A DNA stretch of 64,000 nt from Emiliania huxleyi CCMP1516 (Eukaryota > Haptophyta > Isochrysidales > Noelaerhabdaceae), in NCBI RefSeq assembly GCF_000372725.1, contig NW_005201249.1, positions 63,820 to 127,819 on the forward strand, read 5' to 3'. The translations under genes and the position numbers were made by a program. The notes beneath the pieces were generated by a model. It saw only the letters and a program-made list of their open reading frames with translations. It was not told the origin of the DNA and searched no databases. Shown here piece after piece: positions 20,201 through 29,346 of this stretch; position 1 is the stretch's first letter, and the number at the start of each line of letters is the position of its first letter.

Positions 20201-21330
20201 TCACTCACTCACGCGCGCGCCCCACGCGCGCACACACGCGCCCTCGGCCCACCGCAATCACCGCAATCGTGTCACGCTGCTCGACCACGGCCGCGCCCGA
20301 GACGATGTCGGGCCGACGTCGGGCTGATGTCGAGCTGATGTCGAGATTGGGCGAGGGCAGTGCTGCTCGTAGGTGCTGCTTGACCACGGCCTGTACCGCC
20401 GCCTGAGCGAGGACTACCGCCTCGCATACGCGCAGCTGTGGTGCGCGCTGCTAGCGCAGGACGACGCCGCGGGCCGCGCCGCCGCAAGCGCGCTCGGTGC
20501 GCCTTCCGCCGAGACGGAGCCGAGATTGACGGGCGATTGAGCCGGGGTTGGGCCGAGATAAGGCCGAGATTGAGGCGAGATTGAGCCGAGATTGAGCCGA
20601 GACCGAGCCGTCCGCGACTCGGCCCCGCAGGCGTGCCGCCCGACGACTACGAGACCCTCGCCATCGCGCTCACCTTCCGACCGCCCGGCTCACGTGCTCC
20701 CCTCGGCTCGGGCGCGCCGGCTGCACAGCGGGGCGTCTCTCGGCCGCTCCCCGCCCACCTCTCGGCCGCGTTTCGGCGCTAGGCATGTCGGCGACGGAGC
20801 GGCGCGCGATCCGCGAGCGATACGCCAGCGTTGGGCCAGCTGAGGCGGACGGCATGCCACGCTGCGCCTCGGCGCTATCTCGGCTCGACCTCGGCTCGAC
20901 CTCGGCTCAGTCTCGACTCAATCTCGGCCAGGTGAACGCGTTTCTCGGCCGCCTCCCGCGCGACATGCTCTTCGTGATGCGGACGTGGGGCCTCGTCCGC
21001 TCGCTCAACCGCGCGTTGGGCGGCACCACTCGCCAGCGATTCGTCACCATGGCAACGTACGCGACGCGAGGCGCGCACCGGCGCCGCCCGTCCGCTCGCG
21101 CCGAGCCTGCGGCCGCGGGCGCGGCGTGGCTGCCCGGGCAGCTGCTCCGCGCATGCGCTGCGTGCCGCCGCCGCACCGCGCTCTGGCTCGCGGCGTGGCG
21201 CGTGTGGAGCGCGGTGCTCCGCTTCCGAGCGCGTGTGGCGTTCGAGGGGCTGGCCGCGAGGCTTGCGCTTGGCGAGGGAGGAGGTGCGGTCGAGGGGCTG
21301 CTCGCGCCGGGCGCGAAACAGTTTGGCTAG
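17253..21330 (+). CDS. ABC1/UbiB-family atypical kinase (ADCK1-like)
   Basis: Ten exons inferred: 17253-17747, 17987-18109, 18536-18625, 18699-18759, 19835-19920, 19994-20068, 20373-20496, 20631-20687, 20783-about 20844, 20932-21330; about 523 residues. Family marks in order: KLGQ (84-87), Ala-rich loop with SLAQVH, VAVK lysine (165), VQYP, ELDF/NEA helix, MEWVDG, the HCDPHAGN catalytic loop and LLDHGLY metal site. Every one falls at an exon edge consistent with the family. These kinases act on lipid quinone metabolism in mitochondria and plastids (known); the N-terminus is hydrophobic and Arg-rich, fitting an organelle. Donors are GC in at least seven introns and GT in one (20497). Intron 4 (1075 nt as assembled) contains minisatellite, two interspersed repeats and the scaffold gap. 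The end of exon 9 is the least certain. Confidence 0.85.
18772..18975 (+). repeat. GAGATGTGGG minisatellite inside intron 4
   Basis: Blocks of gagatgtggg alternate with gtcgacggcgagagcgagcc, the latter copying the exon 4 end and donor (18751-18775) three more times. The intron's 3' end (19795-19825) carries the reverse complement, ccccacatctccccacatct, so the two intron ends can pair. Confidence 0.85.
19048..19191 (+). repeat. interspersed repeat, inverted near-identical copy of 22778-22922
   Basis: About 144 bases differ from the reverse complement of 22778-22922 at only two positions by my reading. Contains TTTCTTTC run, acaccgggtacatgagatag and ctccttaaaatccctgtg. It ends at the N run. 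Confidence 0.85.
19192..19291. other. assembly gap, 100 N
   Basis: Exactly 100 N, the usual placeholder for a gap of unknown size. It lies between two interspersed repeats within the ADCK1-like gene's fourth intron. Confidence 0.98.
19292..19740 (-). repeat. GAACGAAC-rich repeat, inverted copy of 13640-14095
   Basis: Abuts the gap on its left, so its left end may be cut. Roughly 95 percent like its partner. It sits in the same intron as the repeat at 19048. Confidence 0.8.
20157..20245. repeat. AC/GC dinucleotide microsatellite in intron 6
   Basis: Alternating acacac, gcgcgc and actcac runs. Downstream, at about 20272, gtgtcacgctgctcgaccacggcc resembles the start of exon 7 (20373), an apparent partial copy. 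Confidence 0.8.
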
Positions 21331-21546
21331 AGAGGGGCGTTGTAGTACGCTCGGTGTATAATTGCGCGCGCCGCAGCTTTGCCGCCGCGAGGAATAAAAA
21401 CTACACGTGTCTTGGACACATACATCACGAGATATTCCACAAAATAGAATTAGACAATTCCGCGGCCGGCGCACGGAGACACACACCGCGACGCGCGGAC
21501 CGGACCGCGGACCCGACGCATACTACTAACTCGACGCGCAGACGCG

Positions 21547-22351
21547 TCACCTGTCGACTTGCAGGGCCGGGCGGCGGCCAAGGTTTGCCGCTGCGCTCGC
21601 GCAAGCGCCGTAGAGGGCGAGCGTGCCGCAAATGTACACGAGGTAGAGGGCGAGGTGGAGGGACTGCTGCCACTGCTCAGTGAGCGTTCGATAGTCGCTG
21701 TTCGGCCTGAGGGGAGGAGAGGGCGGCGTGAGGCTAGCAGCTGGCGACAGCAAAGGCAGCATGTGTTCTTGTGGGTGTGTTCCAGCATCTCCGTCACATC
21801 CCCCCTCCCTCTCTCGCTGGCAGGACGCACGAGGAGATCATCGCGCGGTACACGCGCAGCACCAGGCAGGAGAGCAGGCCGAAGATCTGAGTCACGAGCG
21901 AGCCTGCCATCGGAGCTTAGAGACTGGGAGAGACATGGGACAGTGTGCGTGCGGGAACCGCTTTATGCGATACCCTTGTACGACAGCAGCGCATCGACGG
22001 TCGAGACTCGCGCCGCTGCAGCCGACGCCACCACGCTGGCCGTGATTGCGAACACCATCAGTCGCAGGAGGAACTGCGGGAGCACGGAGGCGGGTGAGGA
22101 CTTTCAGGGGCAGACAGCCGGCGAGGGCATATACACGTGATCAGAGCGGCGCGGTGGTCGCAGCAATGACAGTGCAGCAATGGTGCGCGTCTGCAGATGG
22201 TGCGTGGTGCCTGCAGCACAAGGAGCGCGAGCTCAGTAGGCTGGCTCGCGCCGGGCGAGTCCACCGCATTGCCAAAGGCGCAGATGGCCGAGTCGAGCAC
22301 CAGCAGCAGGTACACGCCCGAGACGCTCGAGGCGTAGAAGTCGACCTTCAT
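21547..22351 (-). CDS. small four-TM membrane protein
   Basis: Four exons on the minus strand, all GT-AG and phase-consistent: 22265-22351, 21974-22073, 21831-21915, 21547-21706; 143 residues. Each exon carries one TM helix: GVYLLLVLDSAICAFGNA, FLLRLMVFAITASVVASAAA, SLVTQIFGLLSCLVLRVY, ALYLVYICGTLALYGAC. Start MKVDFYASS places a short N-terminus before TM1; an in-frame ATG 13 codons upstream is possible. The four-helix layout and small size resemble MARVEL-like or similar membrane proteins, but I see no family signature. It lies tail-to-tail with the ADCK1-like gene, only 217 bases apart. Unlike that gene, it has no GC donors. Confidence 0.72.
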
Positions 22352-22390
22352 GACGGTCGTTTCAACGTTCACCCATGGCGGGGTTCCCAC

Positions 22391-22726
22391 AGCGAGGTGT
22401 GGGGGCGCTCAGGCTCGTTGTAGGTCTATTGTTGGCAAATCAAGACACATAGCTCACACAGAATCACAGCGGGAGGAAAGCGGCGATCACGACTCTCACA
22501 GTGATTTCTTCCAGAGATGGTGCGGGGGTACGGGTGTTCCAGGGGGTACGACACGCACCGACCCTTCACGACCCGAAAGGCTGTCTTGTGGTCGGCCGTG
22601 AAAGATTTTTTCCTTTTTGGATGGTTCTTAAAGAAAATTCTTTTCCCATTCTTTTCCCGAGCACTTTCCGACGACGCCTTCTGTGAGGAGGACGGCATCT
22701 GTGAGGGCGACGGCTTGTACCCGGTG
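22391..22726. other. intergenic, promoter side of the four-TM gene
   Basis: No coding recognised. Contains aaaattctttt-type words (22630-22660) typical of the neighbouring repeats. Confidence 0.5.
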
Positions 22727-23165
22727 TAAAAGAAAGAAAGAAAACAGACAACCCAAGGGAGGGATGGGAGAACGGCACGCCGCCACCACACAGGGATTTT
22801 AAGGAGAGGGGTGTGGTGCGCTAGCCGTCGCCCACCCTAGGGAGTCTGCCTCTTCCTATCTCATGTACCCGGTGTAAGAATTTAAACAAAAGAACTCTCT
22901 AAGAAAGAAAGAAAGAAAACAGACACGCCAAACGAGGGATGGGACGAGGACAGGGTCCCCACCTGCACGAGCAGGATTTTGGAAGAACGATCAGGGGGAC
23001 AGGTGGGGCTCTCCTGCTCCTGACAAGGGACACGACAGGCTCGCAGCGCGGTGCGCGGTGGACTCCCACATCCACTGGCGGTCTCATCTCAGTCTAGCGA
23101 CCTGCCTCCAGCTTGTCGCTGGCAGTCTCTCCTACCACAGGCACACTGACACAGGGGTGGCAGGG
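22727..23165. repeat. adjacent interspersed repeats
   Basis: 22727-22925 is a TTTCTTTC/accgggtac family copy, the inverted partner of 19048-19191 (22778-22922). 22915-23165 is copy B of the 4041-4515 repeat, in the same orientation. The AAAGAAAG run appears at both junctions of the first element (22729 and 22901). Confidence 0.8.
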
Positions 23166-23184
23166 GCGGCGGCACGAGTCGTAT

Positions 23185-23425
23185 GTACCCGGTGTCGTGC
23201 GAGGGAGTTTTGTTCTAAAATTCTTTCCCGTGGTGTACCTGTGTTAGTGCCAGTGCGCGCCAGTCCCGTGCCCAGTGTTGTGCGAGGGAGTTTTGTTGTA
23301 AAATTCTTTTCCCGAGCGTGTACCTGTGTTAGTGCCAGTGCGCGCCAGTCCCGTGCCCATTGTTGCTGGAGTTTTCCCAAATTCTTTTTGTGAGAGGGGC
23401 CTGTATTGCCAGAATTCTTTTCCCG
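23185..23425 (+). repeat. about 85-bp tandem repeat, about three units
   Basis: The unit gtgcgagggagttttgtt-taaaattctttt-cccg followed by gtacctgtgttagtgccagt and gcgcgccagtcccgtgccca is repeated. A single inverted copy is at 34490-34590. Confidence 0.85.
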
Positions 23426-23475
23426 AGGACTGCCTCCATCATCCAGCTGCCTGACGTGCATCCAAGCGTGCATGT

Positions 23476-24423
23476 ATGCACGCCCTCTTCACGCTCGCGC
23501 TCGCTCTCGCATCGCCTCAGATCACCTCCAGGGCAGAGCTTCGCATCGCCATCGGCGACTCGCCTCCACAGACGCTGTCGCTAGGCCTGTACGGCACCGC
23601 GGCGCCTGAATCTGTGGCGCTCTTTGAAGGGCTTTGTCGAGGCATCTCGGACGCGGGTCGGCCGCCCAAAACGCTCACCTACGCTGGGTCGAGCATCTCC
23701 CGGATCGAGCGCGACAGAATCATCGTTGGAGGCTCGCTCTCTGGTGCAGCTCTCGTTTGCTGCGTCTGTATGAGTCCGCAGGGGTCGCCGCAGCCTCGTC
23801 CACGTCTACGACTGTAGGCGGCAACGGCCGCAAGGTGGATCGCGAGATCGACGCCACCGGCTACGTCCGCACCGAGACACTCAGCCGCGCCGACGCCTTT
23901 GCCAACGACGACTCCAACGCCCTGCCACATGACCGCGCTGGCTTGCTGTCGATGCGCCGTGGCGGCCGCGCCTTTGAGTTCGGGCTGACGCCGTGCGCCA
24001 ACCGTGCGCTCGACGCGACGCGCATCGTGGTTGGGGAGGTGCTGGGCGAGGCGGACGGCGGCGCGGGCCTCAGGCTCCTCTCGACGCTCAATGACTTGCC
24101 TGCGCGGCAGCCGTCCGCGGTGAGCGAGCTGGGTGGCGTCGCCGCGCTGTACGGCCTGCGGCGCCGCCTCATGCCTCGGGCCTCGCCGCTCGCGCGTGCC
24201 ACGACCAGCGAGGCTGCCACGCAATTCCTGTAGGCTCGGCCTCGGGCTCGGCTTCGCTGGCTTGGTGGGCCAGGGCTTGCGGCTGGCCCGACGGGAGGCC
24301 CTCGCGGCGGCGGGCTTGGGGACGGCGGCCGCCTCCTTTGTGGGGACCGACCCGAGGGAGGGGAGGGACTTGGCGTACCGCCCGCTGACAAAAGTGAGGA
24401 TCGTGAGCGCGAGCGTCCTCTGA
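23476..24423 (+). CDS. divergent cyclophilin-type peptidyl-prolyl isomerase with leader
   Basis: Exon 1 (23476-23731) and exon 2 (from 23818) join in phase 1 over a GC-AG intron. A third exon (24234-24423) probably follows, since the stop at 24231-24233 overlaps a tag acceptor and the next frame ends in YRPLTKVRIV, the RPL-x-x-V end common in plant-type lumenal cyclophilins. The N-terminus (MHALFTLALALASPQ) is a signal or transit leader. Cyclophilin-like blocks: LGLYGTAAPESVALFEGLC, IVGGGNGRKVDREI, AGLLSMRRGG, EFGLTPCANRALDATRIVVGEVL. The canonical catalytic Arg/Phe pattern (F-x-x-x-Q) is not seen, so isomerase activity is doubtful. The donor of intron 2 (about 24130-24200) is not fixed. Just downstream (24430-24500) is an AAGAAAAAG-rich repeat also found at 26880. 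Confidence 0.72.
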
Positions 24424-24632
24424 GGAAAAGCGAAACGACAAAGAATCAAAGAAAGATGATTGGCCTGTTGGAAGAAGAAAAAGAAAAATAAGGTCAGAAA
24501 TCGCCGACAGGCAAACCGCGGAGTGCTTACTTTTTTACTGTGCGAGTTCTTTTTGTTGAATACTTTTTTTACCCATTGTTCGGATCCGAACAGTTGACAA
24601 CGGACGTCCCATGGCCCGACGCATCGCGCGCT

Positions 24633-26761
24633 ATGGCGGACAGTGCGCAAAAGGCCCGACAAGCCCAACAGGCACACGAGGCCGCTGCCAATGGCCAGGT
24701 CTATGCGCTCCGCGTCCTCGCCGAGCAGTGCGGCAGCGAGGCGCTGATGGCTGCGGATGCGTGGGGCGACACGCCAGCGCACTGGGCCGCTTTCAATGGC
24801 CATGTCGACGTGCTCCGCTTCCTCGCCGAGCAGTGCGGCAGCGAGGTGCTGACGGCTGCGGCTGCGAATGGCCGCACGCCAGCGCACTGGGCCGCTAAAT
24901 ATGGCCATGTCGACGCGCTCCGCTTCCTCGCCGAGCAGTGCGGCAGACAGGCGCTGACGGCTGCGGCTGCGGACGGCGATACGCCTGCGCGACTTGCCGC
25001 TAGATCTGGTCACGTCGACGTTCTCTGCTTCCTCGACGAGTCAGCGAAAGCGGCAGTGACGGCTAAGATGGCTATTCTGGTAAGAAAGGGCGGCGAGCTG
25101 GGCACCTGGGGCCAGAAGCAGCCCGGCTTCTACAGCCTCTCCATCCTGTACGACGCCGCCGAGAAGCAGGCATGCCGGAGAAGAGCGACGCATAGCACCG
25201 CGCACCTCTCCTCTCCTCGGCGGGTTGCCCGCCTCATGCGCGCGTGCCGTCCACTGCGAGGCCATCGCCGCGCCGCAGCCGCTACGCGGGCGGCAACATG
25301 CGGCAGTGGTCCGCCGGCAAGGACGAGGGCTCGAAGCTCGCCGCAGCGCAGCGCATCGCGGAGGCTGTCCGCTTCCTCCATTCAAACGGCCTGATTCACC
25401 GCGACCTCAAGCCGGAGAACATCGTCTTCGACAGCGCTGCGGCCGACGCGGCGCCTGCGCTGTGCGACTTTGACTTGAGCCGAAGCGCGAACCTCTCGTC
25501 TCACACGACGACGCGCATTGGCACACCGTTGTACGTGCCGCCCTTTGCCCCAGAGCAGCTGCGCCCGACGTTCAAGTCGGACATCTTCTCGCTCGGGGTG
25601 ACGCTCTTCGACGCGCTGCTGTGCGGAGCCGGTGGCCTCCCCAAGACGGGCACCGGCGAGCTCGACCTCGAGCGAATGCGCGGCGGCTCATCCGGCCCGT
25701 GCGAGCTCACCCTGGCGTACCCCGGAGGAGGAGAGGACCTAGCGGCGCTCCTACGGCAGATGCTCTCGCCGGAGCAGCAAGACCGGCCGACAGCGGCGGA
25801 GGTGGCAGACCGGCTGAGTGCGCAGCTCAACCAGCGGACCTGTCTCTTGTGCCACTGCCCCTACCCTCGCGATGAGGGCCTCGTGTGCCCTGTCGCCGGC
25901 GCCGCGCACTTTACCTGCGACGGCTGCATGGCGGCGCACGTGGCGCAGGCCGACTCGCTTGGCGGGGACGCGTTCGACCGGATCGTTTGCTGCGACAAGC
26001 GATACACCGGCTGCACCGGCAGCTTCTCTTGGCAGGAGGTGATGGGGCACGTGGACGCGCTCTCTGCCGAGACGCTCCGCAAGCACCTCAGAGACGCGGT
26101 GGCGGTCCAGCAGCGCGAGGCGATCGAGGCCGAGTTCAAGCAGCGCGAGGCGGAGAGGGAGGCGCGGTCAGAGGTGGAGAGGAAGGCGCTCAAGGCGAGG
26201 CGCCATATCGAGGAGGACATCATGGCGCTCAAGTGTCCTCGGTGCGGGCAGTGTTTCGGCGCATTCGAGGGGTGCGCTGCGCTCACTTGCTCGCGCGCGA
26301 CCTGCAAGGCGGGCTATAGAGGGCACCTTGGATACCGGGTACAGTATGTGATCACGAGTGAGGAGTACACAACGTAGGCGGGCTTCTGTGCTTTTTGCCT
26401 CGAGGACTGCGGCAGGGACGCGCATCAGCACGTGCCAGTCTGCAGCCTCAACCCGAGTCGCTCTCACTACATCGACGTTGCGGACTGGAAGCGCATCGTA
26501 GATGGCGAGCGGGGCCGCAAGCTGGAGGAGTACTGGCGCGGCTTGGCCGTCGAGGTGCAGGAGAAGCTCGCGATAGATGGCTGCGTGCGGCAGATCTTGC
26601 GAGAGCTTCGCCTCGGGCGCCTCGGTGCCACGAGCCGCTTCGCAGCAGGCCTCGTGCAGCTGCGCGGTATGGGCTTCTCGGACGAGCGAAAGATGCGCAC
26701 GATGCTCGACACGTACGAAGGGAACGTTGAAAGGGCTGCCGAAGCATTGGCTTCCGCATGA
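24633..26761 (+). CDS. ankyrin repeats + protein kinase + zinc-binding (IBR-like) + UBA protein
   Basis: Starts at ATG 24633 (MADSAQKARQ). Four ankyrin repeats (LRVLAEQCGSEAL, GDTPAHWAAFNGHVDVLRF and so on) fill the first 150 residues. Exon 2 (about 25279-26308) has a kinase core: HSNGLIHRDLKPENIVF, DFDLSR (DFG replaced by DFD), GTPLYVPPFAPEQL, SDIFSLGVTLFD. The N-lobe is abbreviated; I see no clear glycine loop or VAIK lysine, so the first junction (about 25165/25279, or a gtaaga donor at 25079) is uncertain. Then CLLCHCPYPRDEGLVC, HFTCDGC and, across a 69-nt GC-AG intron (26309-26377), CPRCGQCFGAFEGCAALTC and AGFCAFCLEDC, an IBR/RING-like zinc arrangement. It ends in a UBA-like domain (RGMGFSDERKMRTMLDTYEG). 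The layout suggests a ubiquitin-linked signalling protein (inference). Confidence 0.78.
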
Positions 26762-26835
26762 CGTGCGATCGTATAGAGTATGTCGAGAACGAAATCGCTG
26801 TTTTTGTGCGTGTCGTTTTTTTGTCGTCTTGGCGG

Positions 26836-26940
26836 CGAGCACTTGGAGCACTTGGAGTGCAGTCGGCAACCGCCCGAACGATAAAGAATCAAAAGGTCGT
26901 TGGCAAGAATAAAGAAAAAGAAAAACAAGGGCAATCGCCG
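26836..26940. repeat. retroposon-like piece and AAGAAAAAG repeat
   Basis: 26836-26862 repeats gagcacttggagcacttgga seen at 16884; 26880-26930 (aaagaatcaaa, aataaagaaaaagaaaaa) resembles 24440-24490. Confidence 0.55.
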
Positions 26941-27014
26941 CTGAGCCGCCCCGGCCGGCGAGCGAAGCTGCAAGCTCCACACGCCCGTAGTAGCCAGATG
27001 CAGGACTTGTTGCG

Positions 27015-27801
27015 TTGGATGATTCACGACACCTTCTCGATCTCGCAGAACTCTGCCTGAATCGCATCTCTGAGCTCTGCGACACACGGCGAGACCAAGC
27101 GCACTTTGCGTCGGCCTGCCGCGCCCTTCGGGAAACAACGCCGCGGCAAGCCCTCGTCATCTCCGGGCCGGACTTTACCCTCAGAGGGCCGCAAGGCGGC
27201 CACTGGGCGCCGGAGGCTTACTTTCAAACACCTGCGCTCCCCGCCGCGCTGGCGGGTCTGAAGATGAGCCTCGTTTGGAAGGACCAGGTTGTGGCCCTGC
27301 GCCAGCCGAGTGCACCCTACTCATCCAAACCAGGGATCAGCCTTCCATCAATCGCTAGGGCTGGGGCAATCGCAAAGGCACCATCGTGGTCAGGCTCATG
27401 CGCAGGCGACGGCTGCCAGTGGAGATCACCTCCCACTGAAACGACCATGTGAGTGTGTGAGTGTGTGCGGCATGTCAGGCCGCCGCGCGACGAGGTAGAG
27501 GCGGTGGTGGCAGAGGACACCTCCCTCTTCGGCGTGGCACCACACGCGTGGGAAGACGGCCTGGTCGAGCTCGACGCCGCGCACCCGATCGTCTCGCAGG
27601 CGGAGGCTGGCGACACGCTCTCCTTTTTGCGAAACGCAGGCCCCCTCCTCGCCCCCCCAAGGGTCTTTGAGAGGCCAAGCCGAGAAGCGTTGCTTTTGTC
27701 GCGAGCATTGTGCATCGCCTGTAGGCGGCGGCGGCGGCCACTCCCTCTCGGTCAAGTCGTTTCGTGTCGAGCTCGCCCTGCGCCCTGGCGCCATTGGGTA
27801 G
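27015..27801 (+). CDS. F-box-like head with GWGNxKG/GGGGGH sugar-binding-like domain
   Basis: Four exons: 27015-27287, 27359-about 27414, 27479-27639, 27725-27801; about 188 residues. Donors are GT (27288), probable GC (27415) and GC (27640); phases agree. The first 45 residues (LLDLAELCLNRISELCDTRRDQAHFASACRAL, split into helices) resemble a degenerate F-box. The rest is a beta-sandwich-like domain with KMSLVWKDQ/GWGNRKGTIVVRL, DTSLFGVAPHAWEDG, GDTLSFLRN and AGGGGGHSLSVKSF spread over all four exons. DQGWGN...GGGGGH modules occur after F-boxes in other protists (recollection, not checked). The end of exon 2 has two possible GC donors (27400 or 27415). Confidence 0.68.
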
Positions 27802-28177
27802 GAGATGGGTAAAAAGGAGCCGCCGGGCCAAGATATGCTTATGCAAGAACGCACATGACACCACACATTGTGTATGTGTCTGATCCACTTTCTGATCCTC
27901 AGAGAGACCCCTCGGACAGCCACACCGGGCGACGCACCGCAGCACAGACACACGGAGTGTCAAAGTCAATCACATGCACAAACAACGTTTCCTGACTATT
28001 TCCTGCGGTGTTCCACGCCGTCGCACCTGACGAAATCTTTATACACCGTACATGAACGATGTGTCATATTGCAATCGATTTTTCGGATGAGGGATAAGCA
28101 TACTCCAAGGCGGCAAAAGAACGAAGCTGAAGAGTAAAACACCCGCGAGAGTCGCGCCGGCCGCGAACGCGCTCTCG
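27802..28177. other. convergent intergenic region
   Basis: 3' flanks of the F-box-like gene and of the Rab transferase gene on the other strand. No gene or repeat recognised. Confidence 0.6.
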
Positions 28178-29344
28178 TCACGCCGCCTCTTCTGGCTCCG
28201 CGCTGGCGCCGCCGGCCAGCGATGCCTCGTAGTACCGGCGGCGGGCGGGGTCGATCCCGCAGAGGGAGGTGAGCGCCGCTTCCCGCTCGGCCGCCTCCGC
28301 CTCCGTCGCAGCGCCCGCCTCGCCAAGCAGCGCGAGCGCGTGTGCGAGCGCCTACCACGACGCACAGTCCATCACGCTAAGCGACCCTCCGACTCAAGGC
28401 CGTGCGAGGTCGTGTGCTGAGCGGACCGCGAGGGGCCACTTTGCGTCCGGCTCGACGTCTCTCAGCTCGCGCAGCACCTCCGCCTCGCCGCGCAGCAGGC
28501 TCGCCCACTCTGCGACGGAGGAGGCGTCCTCCCTCGCCTGCCCGCCCCCGCCCCCGCCACTGCCACCGCCGCACCCGCCGCCGGTTGGCCGCAGGCGGGA
28601 GAGGACCCAGCGGTGGTAGAACCAGGCGGACTGGTCCTCGGGCGCCGTGAAGAAGGCGTTGCGCAGCAGCTCGAGCTCCGCCAGTAGAGCAGCGCGCAGC
28701 GCCCCCGACGCTGCGGCGGTGGCGGCGGGGTCGGCCGCCGCGTGCATCGCGGGCAGCAGCTTTGACCGGTAGTGCCACGCGGAGTAATTTGAGAAGTTGG
28801 CCTCGACCTTCTGGGTGGTGAAGCGCAGCTCCGCCTCGGCGGTCACCTTGGACAGCTGCACGACAAAGCGGCGGTGCGTCCAGCAGTGAAAGTTCCGCTC
28901 ATCGAGGCTAAGGAGCTTGGTGGTCAGCTTGAGCTCGCGCGCGTAGGCCCAGCCGCAGCCGCCCCAGGTGAGCACCCAGGTGCGATGGTACCACACCGGG
29001 TACGACTTTGGGTTCGCGCCGAGGCACGCCTGTGTCAGCGCAAGCTCCGCCTCGCAAGCCGCCCGCACGGCGCCTGCCGGTTCGGCGGCGGCGTCGGGCG
29101 GCACCGAGGCGCCGTGGAGGGACTGCAGACACTCGCGCCGGAAGTTCCAGATCGGCGCCATGTCAGGGTTCACCTCGAGCACCCTGGCGGCCGCCTCGAG
29201 TGACGCCGCATCCCAGAGGCCGGCTGCGCGGCGCGCAAAGGCGGCGCGCGAGAGCGCGGAGTAGCTGGCGGCGCGCTGGACGTTCTCGAGCCGCTTGGCC
29301 GCAGCTTGCTCCGCGGACAGGTGCTTCTTCTTGACGTTGTGCAT
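28178..29344 (-). CDS. RABGGTA: Rab geranylgeranyltransferase alpha subunit (type II prenyltransferase)
   Basis: Exon 1 (28430-29344) and exon 2 (28178-28351) join in phase 0 over a 78-nt GC-AG intron, giving 362 residues. The start MHNVKKKHLSAEQAAAKRLE matches the family's N-terminus. Five prenyltransferase alpha repeats are visible: PDMAPIWNFRRECL, PKSYPVWYHRTWVL, RNFHCWTHRRFVV, NYSAWHYRSKLLP, DQSAWFYHRWVLS. The end, GIDPARRRYYE, is also typical. With a beta subunit and escort protein it adds geranylgeranyl to Rab C-termini (known). A Gly-rich loop interrupts repeat five. No LRR or Ig-like domain is present, as in yeast and plant forms. Its ATG lies 5 bases from an ATG of the plus-strand ORF at 29347. 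Confidence 0.92.
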
Positions 29345-29346
29345 TT

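Noticed and set aside
22040-22423. Plus-strand frames over the four-TM gene
   Set aside because: The minus-strand reading gives four phase-consistent exons each with a TM helix; the plus frames have no pattern.
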